DNA of 64,000 nt. Source: Dorea phocaeensis. GTDB taxonomy: Bacteria > Bacillota > Clostridia > Lachnospirales > Lachnospiraceae. The position numbers and the translations under genes were made by a program. Within the stretch, counting starts at the first letter, position 1. The number at the start of each line of letters is the position of its first letter. Below, piece by piece: positions 33,361-41,620 of this stretch. The stretch covers positions 1 through 64,000 of the forward strand of contig NZ_OEPZ01000005.1 of NCBI RefSeq assembly GCF_900240315.1, read 5' to 3'. The notes beneath the pieces were generated by a model. It was not told the DNA's origin, ran no database searches, and saw only the letters and a program-made list of their open reading frames with translations.

Positions 33361-35415
33361 ATGAGAGAGAAAGAAAAGGTGCATTTGACCGGACAGCTGA
33401 AATTGTACATGCAGTTTCCGGCTGTGATGGCAATCCTGTTGATTGGAATTAATCTTGGAATTTATCGAATGAACCAAAAAGCCGGAACGATTCTGTTTAT
33501 TTTTGTGCTGATCTATGTCGTGATGGTGGGGATGATGTATTTCTATACCAAGTCTATTGTAATGAAGGATTTGGTGGAATTTGCAGCTCAGTATGGGGTT
33601 GTCCAGAACGTGCTTTTAAAAGAGCTATCGATTCCATATGCGATTCTTTTAGATGATGGAAAAGCTGTCTGGATGAATAAAGAATTTGAACAAATTCTGC
33701 ACACAAAGGCAAAGGGAGATCCCTACATCAGTAAATATATGCCGGAACTGAATCGCAGCATTTTCCCGAAAGAGATGGACGATGTTGTTCACATGGACGT
33801 CTATTATGGGGAGCGAGAGTACCGTGCAACCCTTCGTAGAGTATCCGTAGAAGGCTTCAGTAAGACGGAGCATCTTTTGCAGATCCCGGAGGAGAAAGAA
33901 TTCTTCGTTGCAGTTTATCTGGAAGATGTGACAGAGCTGAACCAGTATATTAAGGCGACGGAAGAGCAGCGCCTCGTAGCAGGGCTTATCTATATTGACA
34001 ATTACGATGAAGTGATTGACAGTGTGGAAGAGGTACGCCAGTCTTTGTTGATTGCATTGGTAGACCGTAAAATCAATAAATATATTGCCAAGGTGGATGG
34101 AATTGTCAAGAAGATGGAGAACGACAAGTATTTCGTTGTGTTTAAGAAGAAATACTTCAAGCAGCTGGAGGAGGATAAGTTTTCTCTGCTGGACGATGTA
34201 AAGGGCGTTAATATCGGAAATGGAATTCCGGCGACCTTAAGTATCGGGCTTGGACTTGGAAACGACGCCTATGCCCAAAGCTACAATTACGCTCGTGTGG
34301 CCATTGACCAGGCGCTGGCCAGAGGCGGTGACCAGGCGGTAATCAAAGATGCGCACGGAATTACTTATTACGGAGGAAAGCGGGAACAGACATCTAAGAA
34401 TACCCGTGTAAAGGCGCGCGTAAAGGCGGAGGCTTTGCGAGAATTCATCACGCTGAAAGATAAGATCTTTGTGATGGGACATAAGCTGACAGATGTGGAT
34501 GCATTTGGTGCAGCCATTGGAATCTGCCGGGCGGCACAAGCCATGGAGAAGAGGGCTTATATTGTAATCAATGAAGTGTCTGCATCGCTGCGGCCGTTGT
34601 ATGAGTGCTACGAAAAGGATGATAGCTATCCGAAAGATATGTTCCTTCGTTCGTCTCAGGCATTGGATATGGCAGATACGAACTCTATGGTAGTGGTCGT
34701 AGATACCAACCGCCCACAGATGACGGAATGTGAGGAACTGTTGGCGAAGACGGATACGGTGGTGGTTCTGGATCACCACAGACAGAGCAACGATAAGATT
34801 GAGAGCGCATTGTTGTCTTATGTGGAACCATATGCTTCATCCACCTGTGAGATGGTGTCAGAGATTCTGCAGTATATCGTAGACGATATTAAGATTCCGA
34901 AGCTGGAAGCCAGCAGTATGTACGCAGGTATTATGATCGATACGAATAACTTTGTAAATCGTACCGGTGTACGAACCTTTGAAGCGGCGGCGTTCCTTAG
35001 AAGAGCAGGCGCAGATATTACGCTGGTGCGCAAGATGTTCCGGGATGATATGGAGTCCTACCAGGCCAAGGCGGAGATTATCAGCAGTGCAGAAGTATAC
35101 CATGAGATTTTTGCCATTGCAAAAGGCGTGGATCTGCATATTGAAAGTCCGACCATTATCGGGGCGCAGGCGGCCAATGAGCTTTTGGATATCAGCCAGA
35201 TTAAGGCATCTTTTGTATTGACAGAATATAATGGAAGAATCTATGTCAGCGCCCGTTCCATTGATGAAGTCAATGTACAGGTAATGATGGAGAAACTGGG
35301 CGGCGGCGGACATATGAATGCTTCAGGAGCGCAGTTTGAACATACTAACATGAATGAGGCCGTTGCCGCATTGAAAAAAGTAATTGATGATATGATAGAA
35401 GGAGGAGACATCTAG
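33361..35415 (+). CDS. gdpP: c-di-AMP phosphodiesterase GdpP
   Basis: The start ATG 33361 is chosen because GAGGA lies seven bases before it; ATG 33343 lacks a site. The protein (684 residues) has two membrane helices (about 18-62), a degenerate PAS domain (about 80-165), a degenerate GGDEF domain (about 170-300), then DHH and DHHA1 domains. DHH motifs seen: VMGHKLTDVDAFGAAIG, VVVVDTNRP, VVLDHHRQS, and the DHHA1 motif GGGGHMNASGAQ. It hydrolyses c-di-AMP to pApA. It is followed by rplI with one-base spacing, the conserved gdpP-rplI-dnaB order of Firmicutes. Confidence 0.95.
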   Translation: MREKEKVHLTGQLKLYMQFPAVMAILLIGINLGIYRMNQKAGTILFIFVLIYVVMVGMMYFYTKSIVMKDLVEFAAQYGVVQNVLLKELSIPYAILLDDGKAVWMNKEFEQILHTKAKGDPYISKYMPELNRSIFPKEMDDVVHMDVYYGEREYRATLRRVSVEGFSKTEHLLQIPEEKEFFVAVYLEDVTELNQYIKATEEQRLVAGLIYIDNYDEVIDSVEEVRQSLLIALVDRKINKYIAKVDGIVKKMENDKYFVVFKKKYFKQLEEDKFSLLDDVKGVNIGNGIPATLSIGLGLGNDAYAQSYNYARVAIDQALARGGDQAVIKDAHGITYYGGKREQTSKNTRVKARVKAEALREFITLKDKIFVMGHKLTDVDAFGAAIGICRAAQAMEKRAYIVINEVSASLRPLYECYEKDDSYPKDMFLRSSQALDMADTNSMVVVVDTNRPQMTECEELLAKTDTVVVLDHHRQSNDKIESALLSYVEPYASSTCEMVSEILQYIVDDIKIPKLEASSMYAGIMIDTNNFVNRTGVRTFEAAAFLRRAGADITLVRKMFRDDMESYQAKAEIISSAEVYHEIFAIAKGVDLHIESPTIIGAQAANELLDISQIKASFVLTEYNGRIYVSARSIDEVNVQVMMEKLGGGGHMNASGAQFEHTNMNEAVAALKKVIDDMIEGGDI

Positions 35416-35865
35416 ATGAAGGTAATATTGACAGAGGACGTAAAGTCTCTTGGAAAAAAGGGAGAAATTGTAGACGTAAGTGACGGATATGCAAGAAATT
35501 TTATTTTAAAGAAGAAAAAGGGCATAGAAGCAAACAGTAAGAACTTAAATGATTTAAAGCTTCAGAAGGCGAACGATGATAAGATTGCGCAGGAGCAGTA
35601 TGAGGCGGCGCAGGAATTGGGGCGTAAGTTGGAAGCAGGAAAGATCGAAGTATCCATTAAGACCGGCGAAGGCGGAAAGGCATTTGGCTCCGTTTCTTCC
35701 AAAGAAATTGCAGCAGAGGTAAAGGCGCAGTTGGGTCTGGAGATTGATAAGAAGAAGGTGCAGTTAAAAGACGCCATCAAAACGCTTGGAACGCACACCG
35801 TTCCGGTAAAATTACATCCAAAGGTAACTGCTGATCTGAAGGTGGTTGTATCCGAGGAAGCTTAG
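35416..35865 (+). CDS. rplI: 50S ribosomal protein L9
   Basis: 149 residues. The N-terminal domain has the family signature (MKVILTEDVKSLGKKGEIVD, then DGYARNFILKKKKGIEA), followed by the long connecting helix and the C-terminal domain (GEGGKAFGSVSSKEIA). The start is immediately after the gdpP stop with AGAAGGAGGAGAC inside gdpP. Confidence 0.98.
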   Translation: MKVILTEDVKSLGKKGEIVDVSDGYARNFILKKKKGIEANSKNLNDLKLQKANDDKIAQEQYEAAQELGRKLEAGKIEVSIKTGEGGKAFGSVSSKEIAAEVKAQLGLEIDKKKVQLKDAIKTLGTHTVPVKLHPKVTADLKVVVSEEA

Positions 35866-35876
35866 GAGGAGAGCGA

Positions 35877-37232
35877 ATGGAAGGACAGAGCATGGAAGAG
35901 TCTCTGATTAAGAGAGTAATGCCCCACAGCGTAGAGGCCGAGCAGTCGGTTGTCGGCGCGATGCTGATGGATAAGGATGCGATTACGACGGCGTCAGAGA
36001 TTGTCAGTGGCCAGGACTTCTACCAAAGCGCATATGGGGTAATCTTTGATTCCATGGTGGAGCTGTTCAATGAAGGAAAGCCGGTGGATCTGATTACGCT
36101 TCAGGAGCGTCTGAAAGAGAAGGATGTTCCGGCGGAGATTGCAAGCCTTGAATTTGTCAGAGATTTGGTGACGGCAGTGCCAACATCTGCCAATGTGAAA
36201 TATTATGCGGAGATTGTCGCCGATAAAGCGATGATGCGCCGTTTGATTAAGTTAAATGAGGAAATTGCCAATACCTGCTATGCGGGGAAGGAATCACTGG
36301 AAGCAGTGCTTGAAAAGACAGAAAAATCCGTATTTGATTTGCTCCAGCGGCGAAATACGGGAGAATACGTACCCATTAAGCAGGTGGTATTAAATGCGCT
36401 TGAGAAGATTGAAAAGGCATCTAAGAGCAAGGGAACGGTAACGGGAATTCCGACGGGCTTTATCGATCTGGACTATAAATTATCCGGTCTGCAGCCTTCG
36501 GATCTGGTTCTGGTTGCAGCTCGTCCGTCTATGGGAAAGACTGCCTTTGTCTTAAATATTGCACAGTATATGGCATTTAAGAAAGATAAATGCGTTGCGA
36601 TTTTCAGTTTGGAGATGTCAAAGGAACAGTTGGTGAACCGACTGTTCTCCCTGGAATCCCAGGTGGATGCGCAGGCGCTTCGTACCGGTAACATGAAGGA
36701 TTCCGACTGGGAAAAGTTGATTGAAGGAGCTGGCATTATCGGCAAATCGAAGATGATTATCGATGATACTCCGGGTATCTCGGTATCAGAACTTCGTTCT
36801 AAGTGCAGAAAGTACAAGCTGGAACACGGGCTTGATATTATTATTATCGACTACTTGCAGTTGATGACGGGAAGTGTAGGAAAGAGTTCCGAGTCAAGAC
36901 AGCAGGAGATTTCAGAAATTTCCCGTTCTTTAAAAGGACTGGCCAGAGAGCTGAATGTGCCTGTGGTTGCACTGTCCCAGCTAAGCCGTGCGGTGGAATC
37001 AAGACCGGATAAGCGGCCGATGCTCTCAGACCTTCGAGAGTCCGGAGCCATCGAGCAGGACGCCGACGTGGTAATGTTCATTTACCGAGATGAGTATTAT
37101 AATAAAGATTCAGAGTATAAAAAGCAGGCTGAAATTATTATTGCAAAACAAAGAAACGGTCCTGTAGGGACCGTTCATCTGGCTTGGCTTGGCGAGTATA
37201 CAAAGTTCGCCAACCTAAGCAGGCAGGAATAA
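35877..37232 (+). CDS. dnaB: Replicative DNA helicase DnaB
   Basis: The 451-residue protein unwinds DNA at the replication fork. The N-terminal domain starts MPHSVEAEQSVVGAMLMD. The RecA-like motor has Walker A AARPSMGKTAFVLNIA, Walker B IIIIDYLQLMTG, and the conserved LSQLSRAVE and DLRESGAIEQDADVVMFIYR motifs. The GGAGGAGAG site supports ATG 35877. Its last 18 bp overlap the 3' end of a converging small gene. Confidence 0.97.
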   Translation: MEGQSMEESLIKRVMPHSVEAEQSVVGAMLMDKDAITTASEIVSGQDFYQSAYGVIFDSMVELFNEGKPVDLITLQERLKEKDVPAEIASLEFVRDLVTAVPTSANVKYYAEIVADKAMMRRLIKLNEEIANTCYAGKESLEAVLEKTEKSVFDLLQRRNTGEYVPIKQVVLNALEKIEKASKSKGTVTGIPTGFIDLDYKLSGLQPSDLVLVAARPSMGKTAFVLNIAQYMAFKKDKCVAIFSLEMSKEQLVNRLFSLESQVDAQALRTGNMKDSDWEKLIEGAGIIGKSKMIIDDTPGISVSELRSKCRKYKLEHGLDIIIIDYLQLMTGSVGKSSESRQQEISEISRSLKGLARELNVPVVALSQLSRAVESRPDKRPMLSDLRESGAIEQDADVVMFIYRDEYYNKDSEYKKQAEIIIAKQRNGPVGTVHLAWLGEYTKFANLSRQE

Positions 37233-37574
37233 ATGTTTTAATTTCTGAACTGGACCGGTTTCCGAAGCGGCTTTCCGATAGGATTGCTGCTGACGGATCA
37301 GCTGGTCCAGTTTTTTGAATTCCTCTTCTTCCTGGCGTTCTTTTGCGTCCAGCAGGAAAGACATTTCCTTGCTGATCATAGAGAGCAGAACTTCGTTGTT
37401 ATTCTCCAGCATTCGCTTTATGTAAAGCTGCTCTCTGGTTCGTCTGATGTCGGGAATCAATGCCTTTAACTCGGCAAATGGTACTCCCTGTTCGTACAGT
37501 TCCCGGATACATCCGAAAAGTCTGGCATCATCTTTTGTCTCACGTCTTAATTGTTCCAACGCGTGATTACCCAT
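37215..37574 (-). CDS. Small helical protein of unknown function
   Basis: The 119-residue charged protein is predicted almost all helical, with a coiled-coil-prone stretch (LLDAKERQEEEEFKKLDQLI). It contains a region resembling a DNA-binding helix pair (ELYEQGVPFAELKALIPDIR). It starts at ATG 37574 behind AAGGGGG and its end overlaps dnaB by 18 bp tail to tail. The family is not recognised. Confidence 0.6.
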   Translation of the reverse strand: MGNHALEQLRRETKDDARLFGCIRELYEQGVPFAELKALIPDIRRTREQLYIKRMLENNNEVLLSMISKEMSFLLDAKERQEEEEFKKLDQLIRQQQSYRKAASETGPVQKLKHLFLPA

Positions 37575-37680
37575 GTCGATACCCCCTTATCTATACTTGT
37601 CCCGTTGGGTAAGGATATCATAACATAGACGGAGTGTAAGAATCCGTCAGAACCCGTCGAGGATACAGAAAATTAAAAAA

Positions 37681-37723
37681 GAAAAAGACACTGCATATCA
37701 CTTGGTGATATACAATGTCTTTT
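37681..37723 (-). terminator. Terminator of ferredoxin gene
   Basis: A long stem (37684-37701 with 37105-equivalent arm 37705-37722) has a 3-base loop and ends in a T run on the minus strand. Confidence 0.8.
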
Positions 37724-37749
37724 GTTACTTGGATTATTCTCGATATGTA

Positions 37750-37920
37750 TTAGCCCTGAGAGATTGCTCCTGTTGGACACTGAGCAGCACATGCTCCACA
37801 ATCTACACAAGCGTCAGCATCGATCTCATAATGATCTGCTCCCTGAGAAATAGCTCCAACTGGGCATTCAGCTTCGCAAGATCCGCAGCTTACACATTCA
37901 TCACTAATTACGTGTGCCAT
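37750..37920 (-). CDS. 2[4Fe-4S] ferredoxin
   Basis: This 56-residue ferredoxin starts at ATG 37920-37918 behind AAGGAGGGTACCTACT. It carries the two clostridial cluster motifs CVSCGSCEAECPVGA and CVDCGACAAQCPTGA, and ends AISQG. It is the low-potential electron carrier of anaerobic metabolism (for example pyruvate:ferredoxin oxidoreductase, Rnf). It is monocistronic with its own promoter and terminator. Confidence 0.97.
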   Translation of the reverse strand: MAHVISDECVSCGSCEAECPVGAISQGADHYEIDADACVDCGACAAQCPTGAISQG

Positions 37921-37954
37921 AGTAGGTACCCTCCTTTTTGTTTAATCTACCCAT

Positions 37955-37983
37955 ATCATAATACAAAAGGGGCAATTATACAA
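37955..37983 (-). promoter_or_regulatory. Promoter of ferredoxin gene
   Basis: On the minus strand TTGTAT (37983-37978) and TATGAT (37960-37955) are 17 bp apart, about 35 bp before the start codon. Confidence 0.7.
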
Positions 37984-38147
37984 GAGAAAGAGGATAAATT
38001 TCCGGGAGGTATGCAGTAAAATACAATTTTCCTAAAAATTAAGAAAAAAATCAACAATTTTTCACTGTTTTGGTGTATAGTGGTTGATGATGTAGAAAAG
38101 GCTTGAAAATGATGTATGAAGGATAGATAAGAGGAGTGTAGGATAGG

Positions 38148-39362
38148 ATGAAAAGAAGGAAAAGTATCATAGTGGCTATGTTATGCGTGTCATTGCTGTC
38201 CACGGCCTGTGCAGCTTCTGATTCGGACGAAGGAACTGCCGGAAAAGATGCCGGAGCACAGCAGACGTCAGAAGCAGAGAAGGAACAGCCGAAAGAAAAA
38301 GAATATCAGGGTAAGCTGAATCTGATTCAGCCATCTGCCTATAATAATGTCGATGATTTGAACCTGGAGCCGGGATCGTATCTATCTATTATCGGGAAGG
38401 GCGACGGTGGTGCGTACTGGGAAGAAGTAAAAAAAGGTGCGGAGCAGGCAGTGGCTGATCTGAATCAGCTTCTGGGATATGAAGGAAAGAAGAAAATTAA
38501 GATCACTTATAGCGGACCGTCAGAGACGGATGATATTGATGATCAGGTCAATATTTTAGATGAGGAACTGGCGCGCTATCCGGTGGCGCTTGCGATTTCC
38601 GTTTCCGATGCATCTGCCTGTGAGGTGCAGTTTGATCTGGCGGCAGAAAGTGGAATTCCGGTGGTGGCATATGATTCGGGAAGTGATTATCAGGGACTGA
38701 TGGCGACGGTTTCTACGGATAACGATGCATCTGCCAGGGAAGCGGCAGCACGTCTTGCGGAGGAAATGAAGGAAGAAGGAGAAGTTGTAATCTTTGCACA
38801 GGATACGAAGTCGAAGGCAGCGCAGATCCGTGAAGCGGCATTTAAAGAGGAGATCGCGGCGAATCACCCAGGCATTACGATTGTGGATGCCTATCATATG
38901 GATGATTTAAGCAGCTGGCAGGATGTAGTGGCAGCAGAGATGAATGCAGGAACTTATCAGCCTGAGGATGCGGCTTTGGCTGGGAAAGAAACGGTTTTGC
39001 CGGAAGAGCTGACAGAGGAACAGGTGGTAGACTATATTTTTGTAAAGCATCCGAATTTGAAGGGCATATTTGGAACCAATATCGATGCGCTGAAATTGGG
39101 ACTTGCCGGAGTGGAACGGGCAGAAGGAGATGAGATTTCTGTAGTCGGATATGACATCGATACCGAGATGAAGAAAGCCCTGAAAGAAGGACAGGTAGAT
39201 GGCCTGATTGTTCAGAATCCATTTGGTATGGGATATGCTTCTGTGGTGGCTTCTGCGAGAGCGGCATTAAATCTTGGAAATGAAGCAGTAGTGGATACGG
39301 GATATACCTGGGTAACCAAGAAGAATATGAAGGATGAAGCGGTTAAGAAAGTCTTGTATTAG
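38148..39362 (+). CDS. Sugar-binding lipoprotein (LacI/ribose-binding type), orphan
   Basis: A 404-residue protein. The lipobox STAC puts the lipid-carrying cysteine near residue 21, followed by an acidic Glu/Lys linker to about 55. A periplasmic binding protein-like fold of the type-1 (ribose/galactose) class follows (SYLSIIGKGDGGAYWEEVKK, AESGIPVVAYDSGSDYQG, GIFGTNIDALKLGLAG, VVGYDIDTEMKKAL). No ABC permease, ATPase or kinase gene is adjacent. It could serve a transporter elsewhere or feed a signal to the neighbouring two-component system; the latter is only positional inference. Confidence 0.8.
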   Translation: MKRRKSIIVAMLCVSLLSTACAASDSDEGTAGKDAGAQQTSEAEKEQPKEKEYQGKLNLIQPSAYNNVDDLNLEPGSYLSIIGKGDGGAYWEEVKKGAEQAVADLNQLLGYEGKKKIKITYSGPSETDDIDDQVNILDEELARYPVALAISVSDASACEVQFDLAAESGIPVVAYDSGSDYQGLMATVSTDNDASAREAAARLAEEMKEEGEVVIFAQDTKSKAAQIREAAFKEEIAANHPGITIVDAYHMDDLSSWQDVVAAEMNAGTYQPEDAALAGKETVLPEELTEEQVVDYIFVKHPNLKGIFGTNIDALKLGLAGVERAEGDEISVVGYDIDTEMKKALKEGQVDGLIVQNPFGMGYASVVASARAALNLGNEAVVDTGYTWVTKKNMKDEAVKKVLY

Positions 39363-39388
39363 GACAGGTTTGAATTGTTAAGTGATAT

Positions 39389-39430
39389 ATAAAAATAGTG
39401 GGTGGGTTAAATACCATCCACTATTTTTAT
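39389..39430. terminator. Bidirectional terminator
   Basis: The stem AAAAATAGTGGGTGG pairs with CCATCCACTATTTTT between the lipoprotein gene and the converging kinase gene. Confidence 0.8.
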
Positions 39431-39456
39431 ATAGACTGCTTTTTTGAGCGATTATG

Positions 39457-40875
39457 TTAATTTGAATTTGTCCCTTTGGGAAGGGAGAAGATAAATTCGG
39501 TTCCTACGCCCTCTGTGCTGACTACATTGATATTTTCACCGTGCGCCTGGATAATCTCTTTTACAATGGCAAGGCCAAGTCCGGTTCCTTTCTTGTCCTT
39601 TCCGCGGGACAGATCCGTCTTATAGAAGCGTTCCCAGATCTTGGTCAGTGCGCTTCGAGGAATTCCAATTCCGTAGTCTTTAACGGAGGTGTAAATCTTA
39701 TCACCCCGATCCGTGGTCTCGATGGTGATGTTCGAACCCGCATCGCTGAATTTCACCGCGTTGTCCAGAAGGTTGTGTAGCACTTGCTGGATTTTGTGCT
39801 TGTCAGCGGTTACATAGAGGTATTTGGATGCAAATAGCAGTTCAATTGTGATTTTTTTCTGTGTACACCGGCCTTCAAAAGCGGCGGCGGTACGTTTGAT
39901 TACTTCGTGAATGTCGAAGATTTCTTTGTTCAGAAGCAGTGTCTTGGTATCAAATTCATTTAAGGACAATAGATCCTGCGTCAGATCAGTCAGGCGCTCT
40001 GTCTCAAATAAAATGATTTTTAAGTATTTTTCGTGTAGCTCCGGTGGAATGGTTCCGTCTGTCATAGCTTCTACGTAGCCCTTAATGGATGTAAGGGGAG
40101 AGCGGAAATCATGGGAGACATTTGCCACGAATTTTTTCTGATAATCCTTCATATCCCTCAGCTGTGAAGACATGTAATTGAGAGAGGCGGAAAGATAGCC
40201 AATCTCATCTTCGGAATTTACCGGGATCTCATACGCCAGGTTGCCGGAAGCGTATTGGGTTGCAGCTTCGGTAATCCTTGACAGCGGCTGATATACGAAA
40301 AAGTGAAAGCCCAGCAGGATTAAGAAAGACAGAATATAGATGACGAGCAGAGAAACATAAGCTGCGCGCATCATAATATCCTGAATATGGCCGATATCGG
40401 AGACGTACTTGTGAATCATCAGGTAGCCGTCTGGGGAATAGCCGCAGACGACGGGAGCGATGACGGTGATAACATCTTTGGAAAAACTGCCGTGATAATC
40501 GCTGATCTGGTATTGCTTTCCTCCGCTTTCAGCCGGATTGAAATCAGAAATTTCGTTTGGGGCTAAGGGGTAACCATCCGCCTGTGGGGAAAACAGCATT
40601 TGCCCGTCTTTATCTACAAACCAGACGGCGGCATCAAGCTGTCTTTCGATTCCGGAAAGCTGCATATGGACGTCGCCTGCGGAAATCTTTTTGGAAAAAT
40701 ATCCCGGCAGATAGTCATTTGCAACACGGGTGGTCTCCTTATAAATACTGGAGGCAACAGAATCAATCAGCGGTCCTTCCGTCAGACCGCTGCCCAATGT
40801 GGCGACTGTGAAAATCCCCAGAAAGCCGAAGATAATATACATAATAATAAACTTGAGATAAAGTGTACTTCTCAT
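39457..40875 (-). CDS. Membrane sensor histidine kinase
   Basis: A 472-residue protein with membrane helices at about 8-30 and 172-194 flanking an extracellular Cache/PAS-like sensor (AAVWFVDKDGQMLFSP). A HAMP domain follows (about 195-245), then HisKA with the phospho-acceptor His255 in ANVSHDFRSPLTSIKG, and an ATPase domain with DKHKIQQVLHNLLDNAVKFS (N box) and GTGLGLAIV (G2 box). It is 11 bp downstream of its response regulator, in one operon. It is similar in layout to ResE/WalK-type kinases. The signal is unknown. Confidence 0.93.
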   Translation of the reverse strand: MRSTLYLKFIIMYIIFGFLGIFTVATLGSGLTEGPLIDSVASSIYKETTRVANDYLPGYFSKKISAGDVHMQLSGIERQLDAAVWFVDKDGQMLFSPQADGYPLAPNEISDFNPAESGGKQYQISDYHGSFSKDVITVIAPVVCGYSPDGYLMIHKYVSDIGHIQDIMMRAAYVSLLVIYILSFLILLGFHFFVYQPLSRITEAATQYASGNLAYEIPVNSEDEIGYLSASLNYMSSQLRDMKDYQKKFVANVSHDFRSPLTSIKGYVEAMTDGTIPPELHEKYLKIILFETERLTDLTQDLLSLNEFDTKTLLLNKEIFDIHEVIKRTAAAFEGRCTQKKITIELLFASKYLYVTADKHKIQQVLHNLLDNAVKFSDAGSNITIETTDRGDKIYTSVKDYGIGIPRSALTKIWERFYKTDLSRGKDKKGTGLGLAIVKEIIQAHGENINVVSTEGVGTEFIFSLPKGTNSN

Positions 40876-40886
40876 GGGAACTCCTT

Positions 40887-41591
40887 TTATTTGACCTCAA
40901 ATTTGTAACCGATTCCCCAGACGGTACTAAGGCTCCAGGAAGGGTGATCCTTGATTTTCTCACGCAGACGTTTGATGTGAACATCTACTGTCCGGGTGTC
41001 CCCGATGTATTCGTATCCCCAGATTTGATCAAGAAGCTGCTCTCTGGTAAAGACCTGATTGGGAGAAGAAGCTAAGAAGTATAAAAGCTCCAGTTCCTTT
41101 GGCGGCATATCTACGGTGTGACCGTCAACAAGGACGGAATAATTGGTCAGATTAATTACGATGCCTGGGTATTCCACGCATTTGCCCCTGTCAGCGGAAA
41201 GCTCTTCTGGCTTTGGAGCTGCCTGGTAACGACGAAGGACGGCCTTGACTCTGGCAATAAGTTCCTTGGAATCAAAGGGTTTCATCATATAGTCGTCGGC
41301 GCCGAGTTCCAGTCCCAGTACCTTATCAAAGACTTCGCCCTTGGCGGACAGCATGATAATCGGCACGTTGGACCGGGAACGAAGTTCGCGGCAGACCTGG
41401 TAGCCGTCGATTCCGGGAAGCATCAGGTCCAAAAGAATCAGATTCGGATGATAGGTATCGTAGGCGATCAATGCTTTCTCGCCGTCGTGAACCATCATGG
41501 TATCGAAACATTCTTTCGCCAGATAGAGAGAGATAAGTTCTGCGATGTTTTCATCATCGTCTACGATTAATATTTTCTGTTTATTTACCAT
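40887..41591 (-). CDS. OmpR-family response regulator
   Basis: The 234 residues comprise a receiver domain (acidic pocket Asp11-Asp13, phospho-acceptor Asp55 in LILLDLMLPG, Lys near 104 in DDYMMKPFD) and a winged-helix DNA-binding domain (about 135-232; VFTREQLLDQIWGYEYIG, then RTVDVHIKRLREKI). It is the partner of the downstream histidine kinase. Confidence 0.95.
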   Translation of the reverse strand: MVNKQKILIVDDDENIAELISLYLAKECFDTMMVHDGEKALIAYDTYHPNLILLDLMLPGIDGYQVCRELRSRSNVPIIMLSAKGEVFDKVLGLELGADDYMMKPFDSKELIARVKAVLRRYQAAPKPEELSADRGKCVEYPGIVINLTNYSVLVDGHTVDMPPKELELLYFLASSPNQVFTREQLLDQIWGYEYIGDTRTVDVHIKRLREKIKDHPSWSLSTVWGIGYKFEVK

Positions 41592-41620
41592 GGTTGAGTC
41601 TCCTTTTCATGTCAGCATCC

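Noticed and set aside
37681-38019. Plus-strand 105-residue ORF over the ferredoxin gene
   Set aside because: It is antisense to a clear 2[4Fe-4S] ferredoxin with its own promoter, ribosome site and terminator.
38148-41591. Lipoprotein as a dedicated accessory sensor of the adjacent two-component system
   Set aside because: Genes converge and are separated by a terminator. Only proximity supports the link, so it was not listed as a finding.
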